A DNA stretch of 64,000 nt. Origin: Corbicula japonica (lineage: Eukaryota; Mollusca; Bivalvia; Venerida; Cyrenidae). The translations under genes were made by a program, and so were the position numbers. Each line of letters opens with the position of its first letter. The first letter of the stretch is position 1. Below are positions 11,340 to 22,578 of the stretch, in pieces. The stretch is taken from assembly GCA_038501625.1 (NCBI GenBank), contig JAZAYU010000010.1, forward strand, positions 9,631,380 to 9,695,379, read 5' to 3'. Under the pieces are notes generated by a model. That model searched no databases. It had not been told where the DNA came from and saw nothing but the letters and a program-made list of their open reading frames with translations.

Positions 11340-12480
11340 TTGAACAATGTCATCTTACCAGTAAACACTGTAATCTTACAATGTAATCTTAACTGTTATC
11401 TAATCAGTAACCATTGTAATCTTACCAACTGTAATCTTACTGGCAAACACTGTATTCTTACCAACTGTTATCTTACTGGTAAACACTAATCTTACAAACT
11501 TAAAGCTTATTAGAAAACAGTGTACTCTTACCAACTGTAATCTTACCAGTAACAGCTGTTATCTTACCAGTAAGAGCTGAGATCTTACCAATTAATGCTG
11601 TAATATTACCAGTAAATGCTGTAATCTTACCAGTAAATGCTGAAATCTTACCAGTAAGTGCTGTAATCTTACCAGTAAACGCTGTAATATTACCAGTAAA
11701 TGATGAAATCTTACCAGTAAGAGCTGAAATCTTACCAGTTAATGCTGTAATCTTACCAGTAAATGATGTAATCTTACCAGTAAGAGCTGAAATCTTACCA
11801 GTTAATGCTGTAATCTTACCAGTAAATGATGTAATCTTACCAGTAAGAGCTGAAATCTTCCCATTTAATGCTGTAATCTTACCAGTAAATGCTGTAATCT
11901 TACCTGTAAGTGCTGTAATCTTACCAGTAAATGATGTAATCTTACCAGTAAATGATGTAATCTTACCAGTAAGAGCTGTAATCTTACCAGTAAATGATGT
12001 TATCTTACCAGTAAGAGTTGAAATCGTACCAGTAAATGATGTAATTTACAAAGTAAGAGCTGAAATCTTACCAGTAAATGATGTAATCTTACCAGTAAAT
12101 GATGTAATCTTACCAGTAAGAGCTGAAATCGTACCAGTAAATGATGTAATCTTACCAGTAAGAGTTGAAATCGTACCAGTAAATGATGTAATTTACAAAG
12201 TAAGAGCTGAAATCTTACCAGTAAATGATGTAATCTTACCAGTAAATGATGTAATCTTACCAGTAAATGATGTAATCTTACCAGTAAGAGCTGAAATCGT
12301 ACCAGTAAATGATGTAATCTTACCAGTAAGAGCTGAAATCTTACCAGTTAATGCTGTAATCTTACCAGTAAATGCTGTAATCATACCAGTAAACAATGTA
12401 ATCTCACCAGTTAACATGGTCATCTTACCAACTGTAATCTTACCAGTAAACACAATGTATTCTTAGCACTAAGCACAAAG
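11340..12480 (-). repeat. 21-bp minisatellite carrying splice-donor cores, after X21
   Basis: Roughly 50 imperfect units of 21 bp. On the minus strand the unit reads ACTGGTAAGATTACATCATT plus T, holding a donor core (G|GTAAGAT) like the real donor of X21 (ATG|GTAAGATT) 60 bp upstream. Units near the X21 side (12420-12530) are more diverged. Short GTACCAG variants break some donors (for example near 12027, 12131, 12174). Confidence 0.9.
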
Positions 12481-12535
12481 CAACCTTAAAAGTGAACACA
12501 ATGTAATCTTACCACTGAACAAAATTGAATCTTAC

Positions 12536-12846
12536 CATTCAGTTTTGCAATAGAACTAAATCTCTTTGTCTGAAATGTATTGTTGGATTTCCCATCTGTT
12601 GCCACCAGTGCTATATGTGGGTATTTTTTCTGGTCACGGCCATCTGTTCTAAAAATGTCCACCATTTTCTCAATGGAAGCTGCAGTATTCGTGATCTGTT
12701 CTTCCCCTCTCAGATTAATGATGCTAATCTGTACTCTTGTCTTGTTGTAGGAGTCAGAGAGAAGTGAGAAATCACCAGGTCCCACCTGTTCACCAATTCT
12801 AACAACAGCTATACGAGTATTGTTCACCCCAACTCCCACTGGAAAC
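12536..12846 (-). CDS. Exon X21: middle of VWA module f
   Basis: 311 nt. It encodes FPVGVGVNNTRIAVVRIGEQ, a middle part with EEQITNTAASIEKMVDIF (metal-site Thr), and HIALVATDGKSNNTFQTKRF with intact TDG, ending AKLN. In module g the same stretch is cut into X25 (209) plus X26 (99), so an intron position differs between modules. The donor GAATG|GTAAGATT starts the region that grades into a 21-bp minisatellite. The exon frame itself stops at 12486, before the array. Confidence 0.9.
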
Positions 12847-12899
12847 CTACAATTTTGTAATTTGTGATACAAATGGAGTACAAGTCCAGGTAATATTTA

Positions 12900-13600
12900 T
12901 CCAGTTGTACAAATCAACAACATATGTAAGAATGAAATTTTGAATGCTTCATAATGGGATACATGTATCGATCTTGAACAAATGCGTTTGTTATGCCATT
13001 TAAAGGGCCACTTACAAAGGTGGTCAGTCCCCAATTGGTAATTTTTATTTTAAATCACCCACTGTTTTGATCTGTTGTCATGCATGTGGTTTTCTGTGTA
13101 AACGGCATTCAGATATGGATCAATCAATATTACATGGGTTGCATGTAGGTGACCAAAAATAATGCGAACGGGGTTGGGTCGGTGAAAAGTGTTTTCATCC
13201 ATAAATATGCTGAAATACTATCATTTTTTGTCAAGTGAAAATCCTAGCTCAATTCTGAAAAATCAGTGTTTAATAGCTGCTAGTCATCAGTGGTTCAACA
13301 TTTTCTGTCAGGTATGGCCGGTGATTCATCTTTGGTTATCTTTGTCCAATCGATGACATTGGCATGCTCTATATATGAAGATGTCTATTCCAATGACAAC
13401 TGATCTTACAAAAGCTACCACAAATACATAAGTTTTCTAATCTGCTATAAATAACCCCAGTCACAGATATGCCTGTAAATAAATGGACAACTTTGTCTTA
13501 ACAAAATTGAAACTTTAACTTTTACATCTGAAACCAACAAAAAAATATTTTAAACAAACATTTGAGTAGACTTTATCAATGCACTGAAGTAAGAAATTTT
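12900..13600. other. Intron between X20 and X21
   Basis: No repeat family or conserved motif recognised apart from short A/T-rich tracts. Confidence 0.5.
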
Positions 13601-13611
13601 ACAAATCCTAC

Positions 13612-13720
13612 CTTTCTACCAGGTTCCAAAAGAAAGACTTGAGATATCCAAAGTTGGTTACTCCTATGCTAGCAGTAGCGTCAATCACAAAAATCAGATC
13701 CATCGGTACCTCACACATTG
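13612..13720 (-). CDS. Exon X20: start of VWA module f
   Basis: 109 nt. It encodes MCEVPMDLIFVIDATASIGV with metal motif D-A-T-A-S, then TNFGYLKSFFWNLVE. Length and phases equal X5 and X24. Acceptor GTACTTGCAG, donor AAAG|GTAGGA. The split Arg codon joins X21 (R-F-P-V-G). Confidence 0.87.
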
Positions 13721-14651
13721 CTGCAAGTACAAATGACTAAAGTTCTAATATCATGCATAGCATAGCTCTTTAATATATGTAGGTTTGTGTGCATGTAAAA
13801 GAAATCGGCGAGACTGATGAATTATTACTGATAAAACAAAAAAAAATACATTGTTGCAAACCTATCATACATAACCATTTTGAGATTTTTTGAAAATATA
13901 ATACATTTTTTGCTTGAAAATTACAATTCAAATTTGCCGCATTGGCTGCCTGGAGAACTATTAGTAAACTTTTCTATTGTCATAAATCCTGCTTCACAAT
14001 GATTTAAAAATGCTACATTATCAACATTCATTGCCAAATGATAAAAGTGTTCTTTTTTTACATTTTTTAAACTAGACACAAAGGTTATAAAGTGAGAATG
14101 GAGACAAAAAGGTGAAATAAGCATATCAAGAATCGCCACATTCAGAAAAAAACAACCTCCCCACACAGTCAAGAAGAAGAGAGAGGGAGAGAGCATGGTT
14201 AATAAAATGATCAGTTTTTTTTTAAAAAAAGACACCACTAACAATAAACAAAAATGACAACCCGAGGGTTTACCGCCTTGGAACAATTTTCAGATTATAG
14301 GAATGTCCTTAGTTGGAAGTTTAGAAGACTCTTCAAATAGATCAAGTGAACGCTGGTGATCTCAGGATGGTTTCATTGCTCAGTTTTATAACCTTGAAAC
14401 AATGTGACACTATATGCAAGTTTTTAGTTTTCTTTAACAAACATATGGTGAAAAAAACTTGTCCATTGGCTCAGTATAGAGGATTCATAAAGGTACTTAT
14501 TTCTCAAAAGTATTCTTCTAAGACGTTCGCAGCATCACATTTACAGACAAATCTGTTTGAGCACTGCTGTCACATCTCACTAGTTTCTATATATCAACCA
14601 ATCTCCTCGGGCAGGAATTCAATAAAAGATGTGTGGTGAAAGAATACTTAC

Positions 14652-14813
14652 AAAGATTACACTCCTGGACGGTGACACTTCCTGTTGTATTGGTTGTGGC
14701 ATCTTTAGGGCACTGCTGACACATATAGCTACGTGTTTTGTTCCTATAGTAACCAATCCTGCATTCACCACATTTACCATCAGACTTGATCTCAAGACCA
14801 TTGTCACACGGCT
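14652..14813 (-). CDS. Exon X19: Cys-rich module 3 (GCC2/GCC3-like)
   Basis: 162 nt. It encodes PCDNGLEIKSDGKCGECRIG, then YYRN, MCQQCPKDATTNTTGS and ECNL. Cysteine spacing follows X9 and X10, with Y-Y in place of T-Y-Q. Acceptor TTTCCACAG and donor CTTT|GTAAGT give phase 2 in and 1 out. A Ser codon completed by X20 leads straight into VWA module f. Confidence 0.85.
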
Positions 14814-14913
14814 CTGTGGAAACAAAAATCATCGTACATGTATAAAGGTCTCGGAGTCTTACTTTCATTGAAAAATATTATATATTCTTCATTTTTCCAT
14901 TGATTTTTATATA

Positions 14914-15157
14914 AACCCTTCCCTCCATATAATTATACACTTTTTATCACATAGGTAGCCAATTTAGATCCAGATCAGCTGCCACAGCCCTTTTACCTTA
15001 TCCGGACCTACAAAGTGTGCCTCTTGGTAAGAAACATCCCCAATGCATAAAGAAGTGAACAGTTTAAATCCTGATCAGATGGCTCAGATGTGCCATCTGA
15101 TCTGGATCTAAAATGTTTGTAACAGCAATTAAGGAAAATATATGGAGAAAAGGGTTA
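14914..15157. mobile_element. P-type foldback MITE
   Basis: Full length with arms AACCCTTCCCTCCATA and ATATGGAGAAAAGGGTT. In the intron between X18 and X19. Confidence 0.82.
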
Positions 15158-15343
15158 AAACATTTATCAAGGGTTCTTATTCTTCAGATATTTACGCAAC
15201 TCAAGGGCCATAACTCTGGGATACTTGTCCATAGATAGTTCGTATATAATTTTTGAACAATTGTTGCACATGTGATGAAACCCACTTGATCAATAGATGT
15301 AATGGCAAATCAATGACTCAAAATTCAGCAAGCAACATGTTAC

Positions 15344-15494
15344 CTTTGCAAAGACTTCTGTAGATATACCAAGCAGGCACTTTGTCACTGAAATCTGCGC
15401 CTGTGAACACAGTTTCTACAGAGGAAGCATAAGGTGTCCAGTTACCAGTTGTTTCTGTCCCAGCATTAATGATGGTTATCTTTGTTCCATCGTT
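15344..15494 (-). CDS. Exon X18: end of VWA module e
   Basis: 151 nt. It encodes NDGTKITIINAGTETTGNWT, the last strand with the GIG position replaced by NAG, then SSVETVFTGADFSDKVPAWY and a tail ending RSLCK. It leads into the Cys-rich exon X19 through a split Glu codon. Acceptor ATTTTTCAG, donor AAAG|GTAACA. No open reading frame over 60 codons marks it; it was found by phase. Confidence 0.8.
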
Positions 15495-15514
15495 CTGAAA
15501 AATTGTTTTTGTTA

Positions 15515-15990
15515 TACAGGGTTATTTCTGAGGGTGCAATATTTCTGCATTTCTGGGTCTTTGGATGACATCACAGAAATATATCCAGCAGAAAAAAATC
15601 CAGCAAACACTTAAATCCCAAAATATCTCATTTTCAAACTAAAATCACTGGAGTCACCATGTCCAAGATAATCCGTTTCACAATACAGATGGGGTAAAGT
15701 AATTACAAACAAATACCATTAATTGTTATCTTATTCGCATTGTATACACGTGACATTTGCTCAAACATTTCTCAAACATTCATTTCAATTGAAAAGTTGT
15801 TTGAGAATTGTTATTCTTTGATAAATAATATCTTTGCAATTTTTTATAAAATAAAATAAATTAAATAGTAACAGTTATTGACCCATGAATAAAAAGGTTG
15901 AATTATATACAGATTGTCTTCCTAAGGATGTTTCTATCACAGTCTTGTTGTTCTTCTGTCACCTTACCCAATTCAACCTGCAGAAATGTA
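15515..15990. repeat. TTTCTGCG-related dispersed repeat
   Basis: AGAAATATATCCAGCAGAAA and CATTCAATTCAATTGAA-type motifs match 20830-21080. Lies just upstream of X18. Confidence 0.6.
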
Positions 15991-16059
15991 TCCTTGTATG
16001 TCATGATATACCATTTTCATAACTTAATTTTTCTACGCTATAAACACTGACTGATTTCA

Positions 16060-16460
16060 ATCGAACCTCCCTTAGGAGCCACCTGCATTCAGCAACCACT
16101 GCCTTACACATCCAGTTTGAATATATGATTAACTGATATTTTGTTCTTATTTTTACCTGTGTTTAACCCTTTCCTTGATATATACGCATTTTTACGCATG
16201 TGGGACCAGTGTAGATCATCCGTGCCGTCTGATCAGGATCTGCACTGGTCGCATTTAGGTCAGAAATAAGATAATGAATCAAAAAGGGAACAGTTTAGAT
16301 TCTGATCAGACAGCACGGATGTGCCGGCTGATCTGGATCTAAACTGTTTGCCCTAGCAATATAGGAGTATCTATACAGGAAAGGGTTAACAGCTACCTGA
16401 GTTAAGCAGCCACTTTCTGTCAATCCTTTGGGTGGCTTCTTAATACAGGTTTGACTGTAT
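16060..16460. mobile_element. GCAGCCAC-type element split by a P-type MITE
   Basis: Ends CCTCCCTTAGGAGCCACCTG and GGTTTGACTGTA; relatives at 29293-29468 and, inverted, 59750-59935. Confidence 0.65.
16165..16389. mobile_element. P-type foldback MITE nested in another repeat
   Basis: Full length. It interrupts an element seen whole at 29293-29468: TTACCTGTGTT / AACAGCTACCTGAGTTAAGC flank it. Confidence 0.82.
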
Positions 16461-16570
16461 TTTGTTTTTTGTATTATATGACATTATGGTTTTACAAGTG
16501 GGAAATACAACTGTTTTTCTTTTCAAAGTGAAACTTAATTGTGAATAAATTTAAATGGAAAAAAAAATAC

Positions 16571-16775
16571 CTTCATTTGACTGGTTTTGTTAAGCAGAGC
16601 TGAAGCGTTTACAATGTCCGACACTTTCTTGTCCGTGATGATAACAACATTGTGAATGGTATTGAACATAGTTTCAGCACTCATCTGGGTCTCTGCGGCA
16701 ACCATGGCCTTCAGAAGAGTGTCGACAGCAGTGCCGGACTTGACTTCTATAACACTAGCTTGCACAGACACGAAC
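16571..16775 (-). CDS. Exon X17: middle of VWA module e
   Basis: 205 nt. It begins FVSVQASVIEVKSGTAVDTL, runs through helices (AMVAAETQMSAETMFNTI) and reaches NVVIITDKKVSDIVNASALL, where the usual TDG is TDK. Together with the X16 part this makes module e a VWA fold without a classical metal site. Acceptor TTCTGCAG, donor GAAG|GTATTT, phase 0. Confidence 0.83.
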
Positions 16776-16820
16776 CTGCAGAACGGAAGAATATGCATAT
16801 GATATGTAATTATTGATTTA

Positions 16821-17037
16821 ACGCTTTATTCCATATATAAGCATTTTTTCACATGTGCGACCAGTGTCAATCCAGATCAGCTGGCACATCTGTGCTGTCT
16901 GATCTGGATCTGAATTGGTGGCATCTTTAAAAAAAATTCTAAGAAATAAGAAAGTGAACAGTAAAGATCCTAATCACACTACAGATTTACACTGGTCGCC
17001 CATGCAATAAAAGTGTTTCAATATACTAAATGGTTAA
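16821..17037. mobile_element. P-type foldback MITE, diverged
   Basis: Inner GATCAGCTGGCACATC and GATCTGGATCTGAA motifs present; middle rearranged. Confidence 0.7.
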
Positions 17038-17180
17038 CTTCTATTTTTAATATTTTTAACACTAAATAAGGTAAAGAATGGATGTGAATCTTGTTCCTAA
17101 AACTTGAAAAACAATGTCACTCATTGTATTTTAAACTATTTTAGCCAACTTGTAAGAATGAAATATAGTGATTAACTAAA

Positions 17181-18526
17181 ACAAGAAACCGTCGAAGACG
17201 GGTGATGCTCCTCGAATGGGTACTTTGTCACAAAAACAGTTAGTTGTATAACTATTGAGGTGAATATTAAAAATAGTGTAGTGCTAGGAAATCAGATAAT
17301 TTTAAATTCCAACTATAAAAAACAGGACATCATTTAGGTTAAAGGTCATGCTGTGACCTTGACCTTCAAGGAAGCGACTCAAATGTTGTGCGACACGTGG
17401 CCTCGATATGATAATCATTTCTGTGAAATAATTTTCTAATCCAACTAAAATTAACAGAATTATAGACAGGACACAATATTGCTTCAAGGTCATGCTGTGA
17501 CCTTGACCTTCAAGGTAGTGACCAAAATGTTGCGCGACACATCGTCTCATTTTGGTGATCATTTCTGTGAAATAATTTTTAAATCCGATTTCAAAAAACA
17601 AAGTTATGAGCCGGACACAATGTTGCTTCAAGGTCATGCTGTGACCTTGACCTTCAAGGTAGCGACCCAAATGTTGCACGCAACACATCGTCTCATTATG
17701 GTGATCATTTCTGTGAAATAATTTTAAAATCGGACTTGAAATAACAAAGTTATGGGCCGGATAGGATTTTGGTGCAAGGTCATGCTGTGACCTTGACCTT
17801 CAAAGAAGTGACCCAAATGTTTCGCATGACACGTCTTCTCATTATGGTGATCATTTCTGTGAAATAATTTTAAAATCCGACTTCAAATTACAAAGTTATG
17901 CTGTGACCTTGACCTTCAAGGTAGCAACCAAAATGTTGTGCGCAACACTTGTCTCATAATGGTGATCATTTCTGTGAAATAACTTCAAAATCCGACTTCA
18001 AATAATAAAGTTATGGGCCGTACATGATTTTGGTGCAAGGTCATGCTGTGACCTTGACCTTCAAGGTAGTGACCCAAATGTTGCGCGTGACACGTCATCT
18101 CATTATGGTGATCATTTCAGTGAAATAATTTTAAAATCTGACTTTGAAACAAAAAGTTATGGGCCGGACACGATTTTGGTGCAAGGTCATGCTGTGACCT
18201 TGACCTTCAAGCTAGTGACCCACATTTTGCGTGCGCCATGATCATTTCTGTGAAGTTATTTTGAAATCTGAATTCAAATAAAGAAGTTATGGGCCGGACA
18301 CGATTTTGGTGCAAGGTCATTCTGTGACCTTGACCTTCAAGGTAGTGACCCAAATGTTGCGCGCGACAAGTCATCTCATAATGGTGATCATTTCAGTGAA
18401 ATAATTTTAAAATCCAACTTCAAATAAAAAAGTTATGGGCCGGACACAAATCGGGACATACGGACGGACTGACGGACGGACAACCTGGCGACTATATGCT
18501 CCCCCAAATTTCGTCGGGGAGCATAG
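17181..18526 (+). mobile_element. Tandem-core element with CAAGGTCA units
   Basis: Begins ACAAGAAACCGTCGAAGACG, has about eight units of 140-150 bp centred on CAAGGTCATGCTGTGACCTT, a GGACGGACTGACGGACGG microsatellite and an end hairpin TGCTCCCCCAAATTT...GGGGAGCA. Lies in the intron between X16 and X17. Minus open frame 17302-17688 is part of it. Confidence 0.85.
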
Positions 18527-18611
18527 TAATAAGCTAGCTGATGCCTGATTGTCTAATAGTAATCTGCTATTAAAGATAAAGAGAAAACCAAAATAACCAA
18601 GCATACCACCC

Positions 18612-18842
18612 ATTACTCCATAAATAAACATTTATTACATGGGTGACCAGAGTAGATCCTTATCAGCCGGCAAATCCATGCCATCTTGATATGGATTTAC
18701 ACTGGCCATTTCTGGGTCAAAATTTACAAAATGAATCTAAAAGTGAACAGTGTGGATCCTGATCAGCAGGGATGTTTTGGCTGATCTTGATCTACACTGT
18801 TCGTCCATGGGATAAACGCTTTATATGGAGTTAAGCATTAAC
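18612..18842. mobile_element. P-type foldback MITE
   Basis: Full length, ends 5 bp from exon X16, so its right arm (TATGGAGTTAAGC) lies inside the donor region of that intron. Confidence 0.78.
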
Positions 18843-18846
18843 TTAC

Positions 18847-19115
18847 CTATCGGATACATCAGCTGAGAATTTCTGAGCTTTTACAAGTACATTCACATCG
18901 TTGCTAAGGTACCATATGTAGGCAACATGGAGGGAGTAGGAACACTTGAACTTCTCTGGACAGACCTTGGTCTCTAGGTCGGTTGTACTGAGACTTCCAA
19001 TTTTATCAACAATGATAACTGTATCTGATCCGGTTGTACTTATAGCCTTTAATTCTTTCTCAAAAATAGAAGTTCCCGTGCCAACGACCACGGCATAGAT
19101 GTTGTCCTTTTGAAC
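18847..19115 (-). CDS. Exon X16: end of VWA d fused to start of VWA e
   Basis: 269 nt. The first part, VQKDNIYAVVVGTGTSIFEK and TVIIVDKIGSLSTTDLE, closes module d. After a short Cys-containing joint (VCPEKFKCSY) the second part, LHVAYIWYLSNDVNVLVKAQ, opens module e. It is the only exon in the window that crosses from one VWA module into the next. Module e lacks the DxSxS motif (WYLSND in its place). Acceptor ATTTCCAG, donor ATAG|GTAAGT. Confidence 0.85.
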
Positions 19116-19142
19116 CTGGAAATCACAAGTAGCAAGTCACTT

Positions 19143-19342
19143 TAATCCTTTCCTCCATAGATACACCTATATTGCGTGGCCGAACAGTTTAGATCCAGAT
19201 CAGCCCACACATCCGTGCCTTCCGATCAGGATCTAAACTGTTCGCTTTTTTATTTATTAGTTTATTTCTGACCAACTGCTGATCTGGATTAACTCTGGTT
19301 GCACATAAGTAAAAATATGTATAATATGGAGGAAAGGGTTAA
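19143..19342. mobile_element. P-type foldback MITE
   Basis: Good arms (TAATCCTTTCCTCCATAGAT / ATATGGAGGAAAGGGTTAA); one inner copy shortened. Adjacent to the next copy. Confidence 0.8.
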
Positions 19343-19370
19343 AGCTGCCTAGTCACAGTTCGCGATGGAA

Positions 19371-19598
19371 AACTTATACGCATTTTTATGCATGCGCGAC
19401 CAGTGTAGATCAAGATCTGCTGGCACATCCGTGCCTTCTAATCAGGATCTACACTGGTCGCATTGTCGTCAGAAATAACCTAATGAATCAAAAAGCAAAC
19501 AGTTTAGATCCTGATCAGAAGGCACAGATGTGCCAGCTGATCTGGATCTAAACTGTTCGCCCTAGCAATAAAGGTGTATCTATACAGAAAAGGGTTAA
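19371..19598. mobile_element. P-type foldback MITE
   Basis: Full inner pairs; lies in reversed polarity to its neighbour (GCATGCGCGACCAGTGTAGA first). Confidence 0.8.
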
Positions 19599-19845
19599 TG
19601 ACCATGACCTTTGAGATGGTAACCTGGTGTTTGCACGGGACACTCCGTCTCACTGAGGTGAACATTCATCCCAAATATACACAAGATAGCTCATTGCATG
19701 TTAAAGTAATGAGCCGGAAAAATCCAGATGGATGCACTTACAGACAGACAGAGGCATGCACTTAAGCACGCACTAATAACTGAACTGCTATTGTGACAAC
19801 TAAGTTGTGCTCACTGCAAGCAGGCTCGACACAAAACAAGACCAC

Positions 19846-20027
19846 TTCTGTAAAACCCCTCATTACGGACACTCAATATTACGGGCACCCCGGTAATACG
19901 GGCAATTTTTTGAAGAAGAGAATTTTCTCTACTTTTTTATTTAAACCCACAATTAACAACAACCCGCTATTAAGGACACTTTCCCTCAGTCCCTTAGGTG
20001 TCTGTAATGGAGGGATTTCACTGTATT
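19846..20027. mobile_element. Small TIR element with CATTACGGACAC ends
   Basis: TGTAAAACCCCTCATTACGG at the left mirrors GTAATGGAGGGATTTCACTG at the right; ends about 70 bp from X15. Confidence 0.6.
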
Positions 20028-20098
20028 TACAAAGCACAACTAAAAATATCAAGAGTTATTGATGAAATATAATAATATTTGAATCATAGGATTTATAC

Positions 20099-20378
20099 CT
20101 GAGCAGCAGCAGCAGCAGTAGCAGTATAGTTGGCTGAGCGACCATCAGTAATAACCAGCATGGCTTTAGCCGCATTCGCTCTACTCGAACTGTTTAGCAT
20201 CTGTCGAGCAGCAAGCAGGGCTTGGTCGGTCACAGTCCCATAACCCGCCATTGGCTGTGACCTGATGCCGTTATCGATTGCTGTTCTGTCGTAGGAGAGA
20301 GGTAATCTGTCAGCTAGATTGACTTGTAGACCAAAGGACACCACACCAATATTGACTTTCGTGGCAGCAACTTCAAGT
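20099..20378 (-). CDS. Exon X15: middle of VWA module d
   Basis: 280 nt. It begins LEVAATKVNIGVVSFGLQVN, passes GYGTVTDQALLAARQML (metal-site Thr) and reaches AAKAMLVITDGRSANYTATA with intact TDG, ending in a run of Ala codons (GCT/GCA) before Gln. The Ala run is a short GCN repeat. Module d is the most canonical VWA of the set. Acceptor CATTTTCAG, donor CTCAG|GTATAA, phase 0. Confidence 0.9.
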
Positions 20379-20659
20379 CTGAAAATGGATGGGGCTTCAC
20401 ATGTTCTATCTGTTATATTTATATTGTGCTTTCATTTATCTAGTAAAAATCCATTTGAACTCATTACTGTTGTGTCATGTATTAATTTGTTATACACAAA
20501 CCACACAAAAATGTATTACATAATAGGGCAGTGTTTCTCAGGCTACTGGCGACATGATACATATTGCAATATGGTACTACCAATAAACAATATGTATTGC
20601 AAATACTTTCTGTAGTTTTTGTGCTATTAAAATAATCTTTCAAAAAATTGCTATCTAAC

Positions 20660-21100
20660 ATATAGCGGGTTATTTCTGCGGTCATAAATTTCTGCGTTGT
20701 GCCCTCAAAAATTGATGCAAAAATTTCTACGTTTTTTATTTCTGCGTTTTTGGTTCCCATGAAGAATAAATTTCTGCGGTTCATATTGGGTAAGGTGTCG
20801 TAAGAATAACACGACTGTGATATACACATGCTACTGTATAGCGGGTAATCGCAGAAATATATCCAGCAGAAAAATAAACCAGCAGAAATTTAACTTGCAA
20901 AATATTATCTCATTTTCAAAATCACCAGAGGGGCCATGTCCGGGATAATCCGTTTCACAATACAGACAGGGTAAATAATTATGATCAATTACCGCACATT
21001 GTTATCGTATAGGCATAGTTTAAATGCGACATTTGCTCAAACAGTTCTCAAACATTCAATTCAATTGAATAGTTGTTTGAGAGTTGTTATTCATCGATGA
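20660..21100. repeat. TTTCTGCG-rich dispersed repeat
   Basis: AGCGGGTTATTTCTGCGG and ATCGCAGAAATATATCCAGC are shared with 15515-15990, where the same blocks occur in another arrangement. Confidence 0.6.
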
Positions 21101-21110
21101 AACATCAACA

Positions 21111-21254
21111 CATCTGTGCCGTCTGATCAGGATCTGCACTGGTCGCATTTTGGTCAGAAATAACCTAATGAATCAAAAAGTGAACAGTGCAGATCCTGAT
21201 CAGATGGCACAGATGGCCCACTCAATAAAGGTGTGTCTATGAAGGAAAGGGTTA
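21111..21254. mobile_element. P-type foldback MITE, 5' deleted
   Basis: Starts at CACATCTGTGCCGTCTGATC; right arm TATGAAGGAAAGGGTTAA ends 20 bp from X14. Confidence 0.75.
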
Positions 21255-21274
21255 AACAATGGGTATGTACTTAC

Positions 21275-21422
21275 AATAAGACAAAGTTGAGCAATATGGC
21301 TTTCATAACTTGTAAATCAATGGTGGAAAAACTGGCCGACTGGTCCATGACAAGGATCAAATCCAGTGCTAGGTCGCACCGACCAATAGGCTGCACTACC
21401 TCTGGTTGCCAGGTCTTTGCCG
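21275..21422 (-). CDS. Exon X14: linker and start of VWA module d
   Basis: 148 nt. It encodes a linker (AKTWQPEVVQPIGRC) and the VWA start DLALDLILVMDQSASFSTID with a canonical DxSxS (D-Q-S-A-S), then QVMKAILLNFVL. The linker resembles the separate exon X23 (ARNYKPIV...), so an intron at this spot was gained or lost between modules. Acceptor AATTTCCAG, donor TATT|GTAAGT. Confidence 0.87.
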
Positions 21423-21982
21423 CTGGAAATTAAAACATTCCTGCATTGTTAAGACCAGTGCAACAATATTACATTTATAGGCAGTTTTAATAGGTGATCA
21501 GTGGAAAACTTCTGTCGCCCTCAGATACTTTGTCAGAAAGATCTGAATACAAAAAGCTGAATACAAAAAGAACAGGCTTAACTCTGTCAAATGTGACCTT
21601 GACCAACAGATTTGGGCTACATCAGAAACCTGTAGTCTTTAGCAATGTAAATTTCAAGTTAGATAAAGAAAATTAAGAAATTGCAAAGTTGTAGCAAACA
21701 TTACATTTGAGGGATGGTCAAAGCAATACCTATGTAGCCCCTTTTTAAAGAAAGGGTGTTAAAAAAAAAAACTGTTGAGGGTGCTTTTAGGTGATAATGA
21801 GCCTGGCCATTTAATGATGGCCTGAGAATAATTATAAATTACAGGGCTAATTTGTTGTCTAAAGAGATTACCAGACAGTAAATTTGTGTGTATATTACAT
21901 GAGTAAATATGTGTGCTTTCTCATTATTGTGGATGAACCTCGTTTGGTATGAAACTAAAAATGAATTAACAGTAGTAGTTTA

Positions 21983-22155
21983 TGCTATGGATACAGCTTT
22001 TATAGCATGGGCCAACAGTGTGAATCCAGATAAATCTACATATGTGTGCATTTTAATTTGAATCTGCACTGTTCGCTTTAAGATTTTATTTCAGATTACT
22101 TCTAACCAAGAAGCTACCAGTGTTGATCCAGATCAGACTGCACAAATGGGCATGC
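21983..22155. mobile_element. P-type foldback MITE, diverged remnant
   Basis: Left two thirds recognisable (GTGTGAATCCAGAT ... GTTGATCCAGATCAGACTG). Confidence 0.6.
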
Positions 22156-22578
22156 TGTTAGACAAGTAAGCAGTAAGCATCTGTGAGCTAATGCTCACTA
22201 GTGATACCCCCATTTTGAGAAATATTACTTTCAAAATATATGCATTTTTCAATAAAGATGCCCTTTGGTTTATGTAATGCACCTATATATGGTAAAGATG
22301 CCCTGTATAGTGACAAAATCTAAAAGTATTCGGTAAACAGGATGTAGATGAGCAAGGAGCATAAAATCGCTGATTTGAAAGAAACAATAGATAAGCTTTT
22401 TTGTAAAACACTGACTTCAATAATCAACTGAACCTACATATCGCGAAAAATTAAAGCAAACATGTATTTCTGCATGAATAGCTTACATGCAACAAATGTT
22501 CAAATAAATGAATGGTCCTCCACCCTACTTTTACGGACTAAAAAATAATGTATACAATGTTGTCATTTTTCAATTTAC

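Noticed and set aside
12193..12453. Minus-strand open frame rich in TGKITSF repeats
   Set aside because: It is the 21-bp array read in a frame that is not connected to exon X21, whose frame stops at 12486.
13921..14286. Minus-strand open frame of 121 codons
   Set aside because: Overlaps a dispersed repeat also found at about 56010-56180 and 5045-5150; no domain and no fit to the exon chain.
17302..17688. Minus-strand frame of 128 codons with GQGHSMTLKQ repeats
   Set aside because: Product of the repeat core at 17181-18526, not a gene.
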